Below are positions 9,858 through 18,316 of a DNA stretch of 64,000 bases, piece after piece. The position numbers and the translations under genes were made by a program. The notes below the pieces were generated by a model. It was not told the DNA's origin. It was given only the letters and a program-made list of their open reading frames with translations, and ran no database searches. The stretch's first letter is position 1. Every line of letters starts with the position of its first letter. Source of the DNA: Chromohalobacter nigrandesensis (lineage in GTDB: Bacteria; Pseudomonadota; Gammaproteobacteria; Pseudomonadales; Halomonadaceae); assembly GCF_023061285.1 (NCBI RefSeq), contig NZ_JAKGAM010000001.1, positions 682,001 through 746,000 of the forward strand, read 5' to 3'.

Positions 9858-9999
9858 GTGTTTGAACCATTGAACACATTAGGCGGCCCGCCAGTGGTTG
9901 CGATATACCCCTATCAGGATATATTCCCGCCCTCCCTTTCCTCGCTAGTCTCTTTCCGACCACAACGACTCATCACAACAACTCATCACAACAACTCAT
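9858..9999. promoter_or_regulatory. Divergent control region with a dyad and 13-bp tandem repeats
   Basis: This lies between the divergent hydrolase and aminotransferase genes. It contains the dyad GTGTT-N10-AACAC at 9858-9877, an imperfect dyad around ATACCCC...GGATAT near 9905-9922, and three tandem 13-bp units CACAACRACTCAT at 9961-9999. The open frame of the aminotransferase runs back through this DNA, but the repeats and poor similarity argue that it is non-coding leader. It may carry operators for the LuxR-type regulators; this is not proven. Confidence 0.5.
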
Positions 10000-10049
10000 C
10001 GCGGCCACTTATCACGGCAATGACCGCTTTTAACTTGCGAGATGACACC

Positions 10050-11447
10050 ATGAGCACCGAAACCCGTCCCTACGATGCCCAAGCGCTCTGGCAAAAGGAC
10101 AAGGATCACTTCATTCATCCTTTCACCGACTTCAGCGTCTTTCACGAGGAAGGCTGTGACCTGATCACCGACAGCGAGGGCATCTACGTCCAGGATGCCC
10201 ACGGCAACCGCTTCATCGACGGCATCGCCGGGCTGTGGTGCGTCAACGTCGGCCATGGCCGTGCCGAGATCGGCCAGGCCATGTCCGAGCAGGCCACGCG
10301 CATGGCCTACTTCTCGACCTTCAACAACCTCTCCAACGTGCCGGCCACACTGCTCGCCGACAAGCTCGCCGAGCTGGCCCCCGCGCATCTCAATCACGTC
10401 TTTTACAGCTGCGGTGGCTCGGCGGCCAACGATGCCACCATCCGCCTGGTGCATTACTACTTCAATCGCCTCGGCAAGCCGGCCAAGAAGCGCATCCTGT
10501 CGCGCAACAATGCCTATCACGGCACCACCTATCTGGCCTCTACCCTGACGGGAATTGCGAGCAACAATTGGGGCTTCGATACTCTCGATCATCTGGTCAC
10601 CCATCTCAGCGAGGCCAACTGCTACCGCCGCCCCGAAGGCATGAGCGAAAGCGAATACTGCGATCATCTCGTGGCGGAATTCGTGGAGACCGTCGCCGAG
10701 ATCGGCGCCGACAACATCGCCGCCTTCATCGCCGAGCCGATCATGGGCGCCGGCGGCGTGCTGGTAGCACCGAAGGGCTACCACAAGCGTATGCAGGCGG
10801 TGTGTCGCGCCAACGACATCCTATTCATCGCCGACGAGGTAGTGACAGGTTTCGGCCGTCTGGGGCACTTCTTCGCCTCCGAGGCGATGTTCGAGACCCA
10901 GCCCGATATCATCAACTGCGCCAAGGGGCTGTCGTCCGGCTATGCGCCGCTGGGCGCGACGCTGATCTCCGACGCACTCTACGACGTGCTCTCTACCCCG
11001 CAGGGACCGGGCGGCGTGCTGAGCACTGGTTTCACCTACTCCGGGCATCCGGTGAGCTGCGCGGCGGCACTCAAGAACATCGAAATCATCGAGCGCGAGG
11101 CGATCTGCGAAAACGTCCGCGAGGTGGGGCCCTATCTCGAAGAGCGCCTGCATTCACTGTCACATCACGCCACGGTGGGCGACGTGCGCGGCAGCCATTT
11201 CATGATGTGTCTCGAGAACGTCGCCGACAAGAACACCAAGGCACTCTTCCCAGTGGAAGCGCGAGTCGGTGACCGCATCGCCTTCGAGGCCCAGCAGCGC
11301 GGCCTGATCATTCGTCCGGTGGGCCATCTCAACATCGTGTCGCCCCCGCTGATCTGGACTCGCGAAGTGGTCGACGAGGTCGTGGCCATCCTCGACGCGG
11401 CGCTGACCGCCGCGACGGCGTCACTCAAGGCCGACGGTTACCTGTAA
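10050..11447 (+). CDS. Class III omega-aminotransferase, putrescine/polyamine type (SpuC-like)
   Basis: PLP-dependent transamination of a terminal amine to an aldehyde, with pyruvate or 2-oxoglutarate as acceptor. The ATG at 10050 gives 465 residues beginning MSTETRPYDAQALW, the usual family start; an in-frame GTG at 9858 would add an unconserved leader. PLP sites are GGSAAND at 122-128, Asp262 in ADEVVTGFGR and Lys292 in NCAKGLSSG. It is followed by the NhaC-family carrier and agmatine deiminase on the same strand, and divergent from the aldehyde dehydrogenase. Putrescine or N-carbamoylputrescine is the likely donor, but beta-alanine or taurine cannot be excluded. Confidence 0.85.
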   Translation: MSTETRPYDAQALWQKDKDHFIHPFTDFSVFHEEGCDLITDSEGIYVQDAHGNRFIDGIAGLWCVNVGHGRAEIGQAMSEQATRMAYFSTFNNLSNVPATLLADKLAELAPAHLNHVFYSCGGSAANDATIRLVHYYFNRLGKPAKKRILSRNNAYHGTTYLASTLTGIASNNWGFDTLDHLVTHLSEANCYRRPEGMSESEYCDHLVAEFVETVAEIGADNIAAFIAEPIMGAGGVLVAPKGYHKRMQAVCRANDILFIADEVVTGFGRLGHFFASEAMFETQPDIINCAKGLSSGYAPLGATLISDALYDVLSTPQGPGGVLSTGFTYSGHPVSCAAALKNIEIIEREAICENVREVGPYLEERLHSLSHHATVGDVRGSHFMMCLENVADKNTKALFPVEARVGDRIAFEAQQRGLIIRPVGHLNIVSPPLIWTREVVDEVVAILDAALTAATASLKADGYL

Positions 11448-11486
11448 AAGAGCATTTCTCGACCTGTCCGATAGGCATCCAAGGTA

Positions 11487-11582
11487 GGCCGCCCGTAGAA
11501 GGTCATTCGCCATGGACGGCGAATGTAGCGCCCATGGAAGGGTTTACAGCGCCTTCCAACGGGACGGTCTACAGAGGCGGCC
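11487..11582. repeat. Structured palindromic element between aminotransferase and carrier genes
   Basis: The outer arms are GGCCGCC at 11487-11493 and its complement GGCGGCC at 11576-11582. Nested inside are a perfect stem CATTCGCC/GGCGAATG (11504-11511 with 11518-11525) and a smaller GGAAGG/CCTTCC pair. It fills most of the 181-base gap upstream of the carrier start. It may be a REP-like dispersed element or an mRNA structure that separates expression of the two genes. Other copies were not seen in this window. Confidence 0.5.
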
Positions 11583-11628
11583 CCGCCACAGGGCCGTCCC
11601 CGAGACCACAAAGACAAAAGAGGACTTC

Positions 11629-12978
11629 ATGATGGACACTTACGGACTCTGGAGCCTGTTTCCCACCCTGATCGTGCTGATCATGGCCATCGTCACCCGC
11701 CGCACCATCGAATCGCTGATGACCGGCGCACTGGTCGGCATGTTGATGATCGAGCCGACAAGCGTGGTGACCCAGGCTTCCGACACGCTGCTCACGGTGC
11801 TCGGCAACGACACCGTGACCTGGATCATTCTGGTCTGCGGGCTGTTCGGCAGTCTGATCGCGCTACTCGTGCGCACCGGCGGCGTGCTGACCTTCGGCGA
11901 CGTCATGACTCGCCGCATCCACGGCCGACGTCAGGGGCTGCTGACAACCTGGGTCCTCGGACTGGTCATTTTCGTCGACGACTATCTCAACGCCCTGGCG
12001 ATCAGCGCCTCGATGAAGAAGATCACCGATCGCTTCAAGGTCTCGCGGGAGATGCTCGCCTACATCGTCGACTCGACCGCCGCACCGATCTGCATCCTGG
12101 TACCCTTCTCCACCTGGGCGGTATTCTTCGCCGGACTGCTCGAGGACAACGATGTGACCGGCAGCGGTATGGGACTCTACATCGAATCGATTCCCTACAT
12201 GTTCTACGCCTGGATCGCCGCTGCAGTGGTGCCCCTGGTAGCGATGGGGTGGATTCCCGCCATCGGCCCCATGAAGGCCGCTGAATCGCGCGCTGCGGGC
12301 GGCCAGTTGATGCCCGACGGAGCCGAGGAAAACGCCCTGGAAGTCGAGGACGAAGGCCAGCGCCGCCCGCATCTGCTCAACTTCCTGCTGCCCATCGCCA
12401 GCCTGATCTTCTTCACCTGGTATTTCGACATCGACATCCTGCGCGGGGTGATCGTGGCCCTGGCCGTGACACTGGTACTGATCTTCAGCCAGCGCCTGAT
12501 GAGCTTTCACGCCACCTTCGATACCGCACTCGACGGCTTCAAGTCGATGCTGATGCCGTTGGGCACGCTGGTCGCCGGCTTCACGCTCAAGGAAGTCAAC
12601 GACGGCCTGGGGCTCACCGAATACGTGATCCAGACCCTGCAGCCACTGATGACCGCGCAACTGCTACCAGCGGTGAGCTTCGTCACCATGGCGTTACTGG
12701 CCTTTGCCACCGGCTCGTTCTGGGGACTCTTTGCCGTGGCGATGCCCATCGTGCTGCCACTGGCGAGCAGCGTCCACGCCGAGATGCCACTGGTGATCGG
12801 CGCGCTGATCTCAGCCAGCGCCTTCGGCAGTCACGCCTGCTTCTACGGCGACTCCACCGTGCTCTCGGCCCAGGGCAGCGGCTGCACGCCGATGGCCCAC
12901 GCTCTGACTCAGCTTCCCTATGCGCTTATTGCCGCTTTCCTGGCAACGCTGGTATTCCTGGCAGCAGGCTATCTTTGA
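11629..12978 (+). CDS. NhaC-family antiporter/carrier in the agmatine cluster
   Basis: Polytopic inner-membrane protein, 449 residues from the ATG at 11629, which has an AAAAGAGGA ribosome site; an upstream in-frame ATG at 11512 lies inside a palindromic element. It has roughly 11-12 hydrophobic segments and a central hydrophilic loop with acidic residues near 215-245. The NhaC group includes Na+/H+ and substrate antiporters. Its position between an aminotransferase and agmatine deiminase, with the stop only nine bases before the next start, suggests transport of agmatine or a breakdown product rather than simple sodium exchange. This is inference. Confidence 0.8.
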   Translation: MMDTYGLWSLFPTLIVLIMAIVTRRTIESLMTGALVGMLMIEPTSVVTQASDTLLTVLGNDTVTWIILVCGLFGSLIALLVRTGGVLTFGDVMTRRIHGRRQGLLTTWVLGLVIFVDDYLNALAISASMKKITDRFKVSREMLAYIVDSTAAPICILVPFSTWAVFFAGLLEDNDVTGSGMGLYIESIPYMFYAWIAAAVVPLVAMGWIPAIGPMKAAESRAAGGQLMPDGAEENALEVEDEGQRRPHLLNFLLPIASLIFFTWYFDIDILRGVIVALAVTLVLIFSQRLMSFHATFDTALDGFKSMLMPLGTLVAGFTLKEVNDGLGLTEYVIQTLQPLMTAQLLPAVSFVTMALLAFATGSFWGLFAVAMPIVLPLASSVHAEMPLVIGALISASAFGSHACFYGDSTVLSAQGSGCTPMAHALTQLPYALIAAFLATLVFLAAGYL

Positions 12979-12986
12979 GGTTCGTC

Positions 12987-14099
12987 ATGAACGACACACA
13001 CATCGCAACAGCGCGTCGCACCACCACGCCCACCGCGCGGGGCTTTGCCATGCCCGCCGAGTTCGCCCCGCATGACGCCTGCTGGATGCTCTGGCCGCAG
13101 CGTCCCGACAACTGGCGCTACGGCGCCAAGCCGGCTCAGGCGGCATTCGTCGCCGTCGCCGAGGCGATCGCCGTGAGCGAGGCGGTCTTCGTCGGCGTCA
13201 ACGACGATCAGTACGAAAACGCCCGCAACCAGTTGCCGACACACATTCGGGTGATCGAGCTTTCCAGCAACGACGCCTGGATGCGCGATGTCGGGCCGAC
13301 CTTTCTGACCCATCCGGATGGTCGCTTGGCGATGGTCGACTGGGAGTTCAATGCCTGGGGCGGGCTCAACGGAGGGCTCTACTTCCCCTGGGACAAGGAC
13401 CGCCGCATCCGCCAGAAGATCGCCGAGATACTCGGCATCGAACGCTTCATCACCCCGCTGGTCCTCGAGGGTGGCGCGATCCACGTCGACGGCGAGGGCA
13501 CCCTGATCACCACCGAGGAATGCCTGCTCAACCCCAACCGCAATCCCGATCTCGACAAGGCCGAGATCGAACGGCTTTTGTGCGTCTATCTGGGTGTCGA
13601 AAAGGTCATCTGGCTACCGCGCGGCTGTTTTCAGGACGAGACCGACGGCCACGTCGACAACCTGTGTTGCTTCGTCGCCCCCGGCGAGGTGGCGCTGACC
13701 TGGACCGACGACGAGAGTGACCCGCAGCATGCCATCTCCCGCGAGGCCCTGGCGATTCTCGAGGCCGCCACCGACGCCAAGGGACGGCGGCTTATAGTGC
13801 ACAAACTACCGATGCCCGGCCCGCTGAAGATCGCCGAGACCGAGGCCAGCGGCGTCGATCGGCTAAGCAGCTCGCGGCCCCGCCAACCCGGCGACCGCAT
13901 GGCCGGCTCCTATGTCAATTTCTATATCGGCAACGCGGTAGTGGTAATGCCCAAACTCGATCCAGTCCACGACGACGCGGCACGAATAATCCTCGAGAGA
14001 TTGTTCCCGGGGCGCCGGGTGGTCGCCGTCGATGCCCGCGAGATCCTGCTCGGCGGCGGCAACATCCACTGCATCACCCAACAGCAACCCCGGGCCTGA
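12987..14099 (+). CDS. aguA: Agmatine deiminase
   Basis: Hydrolyses agmatine to N-carbamoylputrescine and ammonia. The start at ATG 12987 follows TGAGG that overlaps the carrier stop; a TTG at 12975 would also be in frame. The 370 residues show the guanidine-modifying fold motifs [20 protein letters not shown] with the catalytic His, and the nucleophile Cys362 in [15 protein letters not shown], all as in characterised agmatine deiminases. The nitrilase-like partner AguB is not found in the window, which is unusual for an aguA locus. Confidence 0.95.
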   Translation: MNDTHIATARRTTTPTARGFAMPAEFAPHDACWMLWPQRPDNWRYGAKPAQAAFVAVAEAIAVSEAVFVGVNDDQYENARNQLPTHIRVIELSSNDAWMRDVGPTFLTHPDGRLAMVDWEFNAWGGLNGGLYFPWDKDRRIRQKIAEILGIERFITPLVLEGGAIHVDGEGTLITTEECLLNPNRNPDLDKAEIERLLCVYLGVEKVIWLPRGCFQDETDGHVDNLCCFVAPGEVALTWTDDESDPQHAISREALAILEAATDAKGRRLIVHKLPMPGPLKIAETEASGVDRLSSSRPRQPGDRMAGSYVNFYIGNAVVVMPKLDPVHDDAARIILERLFPGRRVVAVDAREILLGGGNIHCITQQQPRA

Positions 14100-14169
14100 T
14101 TCCTGTCAGGCGCTATCGTGGGACAAGCCTATGCAGCAGGACGGCCGTGTTAGCCACGCTCGACGACGT

Positions 14170-14907
14170 CTACTCTGTTGAAGAGCGACCCTGCTGCAAA
14201 AAAGCGGCCATCCAGTGAGCGACCTGCAGTGAGTCCGTACGCGCAGATGCCTCATGGAGTTTGGTCAGCGCCTGGTCGGCCGCCGCCGACGGAATCGGCG
14301 CGTCGCGACGTGACTGAAGCAACCGGGTTTCGAACGCCACGTTGAACTCCGGATGCGCCTGCAGGGTCAGGATGCGATTGTCATACTGCAGCGCCGCAAA
14401 CGGACAGAACGACGAAGAGGCGATGAGCTCGGCCTGCGTCGGTTTGCTCAGCACCTGATCCTGGTGCACCGCATTCAGTGTGAATTGGCCCCCCAGGGCG
14501 CTCAGTTCCGGCACGCTTTTGTCCAGTCGATAGGTATGCAGCCCCACGCCCCAACCGTTCGGATACCGGTTGACGTCGGCCCCAAAGGCTTCCGCCACGA
14601 TCTGGTGGCCAAAGCAGATCCCTACGATGGGACGGCCGGTGGCGTAGATTTCAAGAATCAGTGCTTTCAAGCGTGCCATCCAGGGCGTCTTGTCGCAGAC
14701 GCTGGATTTTGAGCCAGTGATGATCCAGGCATCACAGGCATCGGCTGATTCGGGAAAGATATCGTCGCGGACATCGAAGGTAATGAAGGTAAAGTCATAG
14801 CCGGCTTGCCCGAACAAGTTAACGAACATGTCGGCGTAGGAGCCGTGCGTCTCGATCAGATCATCCGGCGCAGTGCCGGTGGCCAATATGCCGATTTTCA
14901 GCGTCAT
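14170..14907 (-). CDS. Class I glutamine amidotransferase (PauD/SpuA-like)
   Basis: GATase-fold protein of 245 residues from the ATG at 14907 with a GAGGAA ribosome site; the frame extends a little further back without a better start. The nucleophile Cys98 is in PIVGICFGHQIVAEAFG, and the catalytic His-x-Glu is in LQAHPEFN. In polyamine clusters such proteins are proposed to hydrolyse gamma-glutamyl-GABA to GABA and glutamate. It lies on the same strand just downstream of the second PuuA-like ligase, so both are probably one unit. A biosynthetic amidotransferase role is the alternative. Confidence 0.82.
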   Translation of the reverse strand: MTLKIGILATGTAPDDLIETHGSYADMFVNLFGQAGYDFTFITFDVRDDIFPESADACDAWIITGSKSSVCDKTPWMARLKALILEIYATGRPIVGICFGHQIVAEAFGADVNRYPNGWGVGLHTYRLDKSVPELSALGGQFTLNAVHQDQVLSKPTQAELIASSSFCPFAALQYDNRILTLQAHPEFNVAFETRLLQSRRDAPIPSAAADQALTKLHEASARTDSLQVAHWMAAFLQQGRSSTE

Positions 14908-14961
14908 GACGAATTCCTCACTCACGGTCGCGCCGTGCCTGTCTTTAGCGCCTGGCCAGGA

Positions 14962-16311
14962 TCAGAGCAATCCTAGATAGGCCTCGTATTCGATATCGGA
15001 AATGCGCTCGTTCAGGCAGCGGTGCTCCTGGCGCTTGGCTTGCGCATAGACACGCACGAACTCGTCGCTCAGGTATCCCCGCAGTCTCTCACTGTGATCA
15101 AAACGCTCGATGGCGTCCTGCCACTCGCAAGGCAACGGATAGCGGGGATTCTCTTCGGCGTAGGCATCACCTTCCACCGGGGCATCTGGCTCGAGTTCGT
15201 TTTCCATGCCATGCAGCGCACCAGCGAGAACGGCCGCCAGCACCAGATACGGGTTGGCATCGGCACCGGCTACCCGATGCTCGATCCGCCGCGCCTGATG
15301 GGGGCTTTCCGGCACGCGCAGCGCCACCGTGCGATTCTCGTAACCCCAGCTAGCATGAGTCGGGGCATGGGCGCCCGGCATGAAGCGGCGATAGGAATTC
15401 AGGTGCGGCGCGAACATCAGCATGCTCTCCGGCATCGACTGCATCAGCCCCGCAATGGCATGGCGCAGCAGATCGCTGCCCTGTTCGGTGCCGTCATCGA
15501 AGACATTGTTGCCGTCGCAGTCGAGCAGACTGAAATGCACATGAAAACCGTTGCCGCTTTCCTCGACATAGGGCTTGGCCATGAAGGTAGCCGCATAGCC
15601 ATGGCGACGGGCAACGCCGCGTACGAGGCGCTTGAACAGGATCGCCTGATCGCCCGCATTCAGCGGGTCGTCCACATGGTCGAGGTTGACCTCGAACTGC
15701 CCCGGGCCCATCTCGGCGATGATGGTATCCGCACCGATACCCTGTGCCTGACAAGCCGTGCGGATATCGGTAAAAAACGCCTCGAAGCCATCCATTTCCT
15801 CAACGGAATAACCTTCCGTATAGGCCAGGCGGCGGCCTTTGCCCTCTGCAAGTGCCGGCGGAATCGGACGCTGAATGCTTTCCGATTCGGCATCCATCAA
15901 ATAGAACTCAAGCTCGGTGGCCATCACCGGTGTCAGCCCCTTGTCGGCGAAACGATCCACCATGCGCTTGAGCACCTGGCGAGGATCGGCCTCGAAGGGC
16001 GTGCCATCAGGATTGAACATCATCGCCAGCATCTGGTCACGCGGCGCCTCCGACCATGGCACCGGGATTGGCGTTGCACTGACAGGCAGGCAGACACCAT
16101 CACTGTCGCCGGTCTCGAACACCAGGCCATTGTCCAGCACATCGGCACCCCAGAAATCAAAGCCCACCACCGAGCGCGGCAGTTTGAGCCCTTCCTTGCG
16201 GACCTTTTCCAGACCGCTGGCGGGCATACGCTTGCCGCGTAAATTGCCGTTCAAATCCGTGATGAAGAGATCCAGATCGCGGTTCTTGTCGTGTTTTTTA
16301 TTCGTCGCCAT
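14962..16311 (-). CDS. Gamma-glutamyl-polyamine synthetase, second copy (PuuA/PauA-like)
   Basis: GS-fold ligase of 449 residues, paralogous to 4752-6119. Motifs include ELEFYLMD, EMGPGQFEVNLDH, NSYRRFMPG and ENRTVALRVP. The N-terminus DLFITDLNGNLRGKRMP places it in the polyamine ligase branch. It is divergent from a LuxR-type gene and upstream of the GATase, so it repeats the ligase-regulator pairing seen at 4752-6956. The two ligases probably differ in amine substrate, as do the PauA paralogues of Pseudomonas. Confidence 0.85.
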   Translation of the reverse strand: MATNKKHDKNRDLDLFITDLNGNLRGKRMPASGLEKVRKEGLKLPRSVVGFDFWGADVLDNGLVFETGDSDGVCLPVSATPIPVPWSEAPRDQMLAMMFNPDGTPFEADPRQVLKRMVDRFADKGLTPVMATELEFYLMDAESESIQRPIPPALAEGKGRRLAYTEGYSVEEMDGFEAFFTDIRTACQAQGIGADTIIAEMGPGQFEVNLDHVDDPLNAGDQAILFKRLVRGVARRHGYAATFMAKPYVEESGNGFHVHFSLLDCDGNNVFDDGTEQGSDLLRHAIAGLMQSMPESMLMFAPHLNSYRRFMPGAHAPTHASWGYENRTVALRVPESPHQARRIEHRVAGADANPYLVLAAVLAGALHGMENELEPDAPVEGDAYAEENPRYPLPCEWQDAIERFDHSERLRGYLSDEFVRVYAQAKRQEHRCLNERISDIEYEAYLGLL

Positions 16312-16364
16312 ACGTGTGACTCTTGAATGCTTTTCGAAATCAGAGCATCAAGATATCCCATCCA

Positions 16365-16393
16365 GATAGTGGTGTATCTATCACCCCAGGGGT
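16365..16393. promoter_or_regulatory. Nested dyads in the divergent ligase/LuxR region
   Basis: The segment holds GATAG...CTATC (16365-16369 with 16378-16382) and the perfect 11-bp palindrome ACCCCAGGGGT at 16383-16393. The string ATACCCCT, read on the minus strand here, also occurs near 9906 upstream of the aminotransferase. The gap of 228 bases between the divergent ligase and regulator genes makes an operator plausible. No binding data exist; the call rests on symmetry alone. Confidence 0.45.
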
Positions 16394-16539
16394 ATCCGAT
16401 CAACGGAAGACGTCATCTATCTCTGCCTGCGACATGGCCCGAAGGCGAGCCGGGCTGGTACCGGCCCACCATCTGGCTTAGCCTTGGTAAAATTCCTGAA
16501 AGCCTCCTTTCGGCCGCCTACAAGAAGCAAGGATAAGCG

Positions 16540-17352
16540 ATGAGAGATCGCGTCAATCAGATACACACCAATGAGAGTTGGCAGAAAAACCTGGCCGTAC
16601 TCATCGAGCATCAGCGGCTGCGCAGTTTTCCGATGATGCTGGAGGCCTTCCTGTCGACCCTGTGTTTCTTCGACACGATTCTGCTGCTGACCTACAAGAA
16701 ATCGCTGCGACCGATTCTCGTCCACCCTTCCGACCCGGCGGAGCAGAGCGATACCCTACGCCAGTACATCAATCATGCCTATGTACTCGACCCCCTGTTC
16801 CACGCCATCAAGGACACCGCACCCCCCGGTATCGTGCGGCTTGCCGATATCATGCCGGATTCGTTCAAGAGTACCGAGTACTATCAAACCTGCTACCAGA
16901 ACTTCGGGCTGGTGGATGAGATCAACCTCTTGATCCGCCTCGATGACGAAGTGACCTGCGCCATCACGCTGGGGCGCAAAGCCTCGCTGGAAAGCATTTC
17001 GCGTACCGAACTGAATGCCCTGCAAGAGTTTCACCCTGTCATCAGCGCGCTCATGCGCCAGTTCTGGCAGACCCAGTCCGACGAGTTCCTGCAATATGGC
17101 CGCTCCGACGACCCCATGAAACGCGCGCTACGCACCTTCGCCAGCGGCGTGCTGACTCAGCGTGAGCGAGAAATCACCGATCTGATCCTGCGGGGTTTTT
17201 CCTCCCAAGCGATTGCCGACCATCTGACAATCAGCGTCGGCACGGTCAAGGTGCATCGCAAGAATATTCATGCACGACTAAACACCTCTACCCAGGCGGA
17301 AATCTTCACACAGTTCATCAACCACCTGAGTCACCTGGAAGAGCATCACTAG
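16540..17352 (+). CDS. LuxR-type transcriptional regulator (copy 2)
   Basis: Protein of 270 residues with a C-terminal LuxR helix-turn-helix (LTQREREITDLILRGFS...GTVKVHRKNIHARL) and an N-terminal sensor-like region related to the regulator at 6126-6956. The ribosome site AAGGATA precedes the ATG. It is divergent from the second PuuA-like ligase, the usual layout for a local regulator. The N-terminal ligand is unknown. Confidence 0.85.
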   Translation: MRDRVNQIHTNESWQKNLAVLIEHQRLRSFPMMLEAFLSTLCFFDTILLLTYKKSLRPILVHPSDPAEQSDTLRQYINHAYVLDPLFHAIKDTAPPGIVRLADIMPDSFKSTEYYQTCYQNFGLVDEINLLIRLDDEVTCAITLGRKASLESISRTELNALQEFHPVISALMRQFWQTQSDEFLQYGRSDDPMKRALRTFASGVLTQREREITDLILRGFSSQAIADHLTISVGTVKVHRKNIHARLNTSTQAEIFTQFINHLSHLEEHH

Positions 17353-17383
17353 AAAGACCTCCTCCGAGCCTGCAAGGCCAATG

Positions 17384-18136
17384 TCAGATACACATGCGCC
17401 GGTGGCGATATAGCCACGCGACATCAATCGCAAACGAATACGTCAGCAATACCAGCGCCAGGCTCACACAGAGCATGGCCCAGAAAGGCGCGACGAACGG
17501 CAGCAGCGCCACCAGCAGGCTGGCGACTTGCCATACACACACCAACTGGCGACGAAAGCTTGGGGGGAGCGGCCGTTGCAGCCAGTGCCACACCCACCCT
17601 GCCGCGACGAACACATAGCGCAGCGCCCCGCACAACAGCACCCAACCGCCCAGCTTGTCGAGCACCACGAGCGCGCAGCACAGCACCGCGATGAAGAAGG
17701 CATCCAGCTCCATATCGAAACGGGCACCGAAGCCAGTGACAGAATGCGTATGCCGGGCCACCCAACCATCAAGGCCGTCCAGGCACAACGCCAGCAATGC
17801 CAGTCCCGCCATTTCCAGCGCATGACGCTGCATGAAAGCAGGAAACACCATGCTGCCGGCAAGCAGGGCGACCAATATCCCCCGCAACAAGGTCACGCGA
17901 TTGGCCCAACCCAGCCAGCGCGATGCCGTCGGCCAGGCCCACACGATCATGACCGCCATGCCCAGATACACACCGCCCACCGCCCAGCCAAGCCCCGCAG
18001 GTGCCGCCAGATGCCACTGCAAGGCCTCCACCAGCACGCCCACCAGGCATAGGCCTAGCAGAAGTTCCAGCATCGCCGGCAGACCATGGGCCCAGGACGG
18101 CCTGCGGCCAGTGGTGTGGGGGGACGTGGAACGCAT
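17384..18136 (-). CDS. CDP-alcohol phosphatidyltransferase family membrane enzyme
   Basis: The start at 18136 has the strong site GGAGGAAG; the longer frame to 18283 lies in a promoter-like AT-rich region. The 250 residues carry the complete family signature D-G-x2-A-R-x8-G-x3-D-x3-D at 123-145 (DGWVAR, then G137, D141, D145), between hydrophobic segments. The enzyme transfers a phospho-lipid group from a CDP-linked donor to an alcohol acceptor in the inner membrane. It is divergent from the dehydrogenase/PTPS/GT4 operon and probably works with it. It lacks the flanking features of PgsA, PssA or Cls, so the acceptor is unknown. Confidence 0.82.
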   Translation of the reverse strand: MRSTSPHTTGRRPSWAHGLPAMLELLLGLCLVGVLVEALQWHLAAPAGLGWAVGGVYLGMAVMIVWAWPTASRWLGWANRVTLLRGILVALLAGSMVFPAFMQRHALEMAGLALLALCLDGLDGWVARHTHSVTGFGARFDMELDAFFIAVLCCALVVLDKLGGWVLLCGALRYVFVAAGWVWHWLQRPLPPSFRRQLVCVWQVASLLVALLPFVAPFWAMLCVSLALVLLTYSFAIDVAWLYRHRRMCI

Positions 18137-18223
18137 GCCCTTCCTCCGCAGCCTTTTGGTTTCACTATGGCAGAGGCACCGGTGACCAGCGCAATTTTTA
18201 CTAAGCTGATAGCACTCGATGCT

Positions 18224-18270
18224 TATAATAAAAATGGTACAAAAACGATCCTGTGTACAATACCTGTACA
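18224..18270 (+). promoter_or_regulatory. Divergent promoter with three NGTACA half-sites
   Basis: A perfect TATAAT is at 18224-18229 in an AT-rich patch unlike the GC-rich surroundings. Downstream come GGTACA at 18236-18241, TGTACA at 18254-18259 and TGTACA at 18265-18270. The first two are spaced N12, the last two start 11 bases apart, one helical turn. I recall that MerR-family LitR light regulators of Pseudomonas recognise T(G/A)TACA-N12-TGTA(C/T)A, close to the first pair. The region separates the CDP-alcohol transferase gene from the operon starting at 18317. Confidence 0.55.
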
Positions 18271-18316
18271 TGAATGGTGTCATGGACGATACTCAAGGCA
18301 AAGAAGGAGATTTGCC

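Noticed and set aside
9961-9999. CRISPR-like repeats
   Set aside because: The units are only 13 bp with no spacers, so this is a simple tandem repeat. No CRISPR array or cas gene is seen in the window.
9858-10049. N-terminal extension of the aminotransferase from GTG 9858
   Set aside because: The added 64 residues are unconserved and encoded by dyads and tandem repeats; the family start fits ATG 10050.
15022-16242. 406-codon plus-strand frame
   Set aside because: Antisense to the second PuuA-like ligase, which has full GS motifs; no ribosome site or family match.
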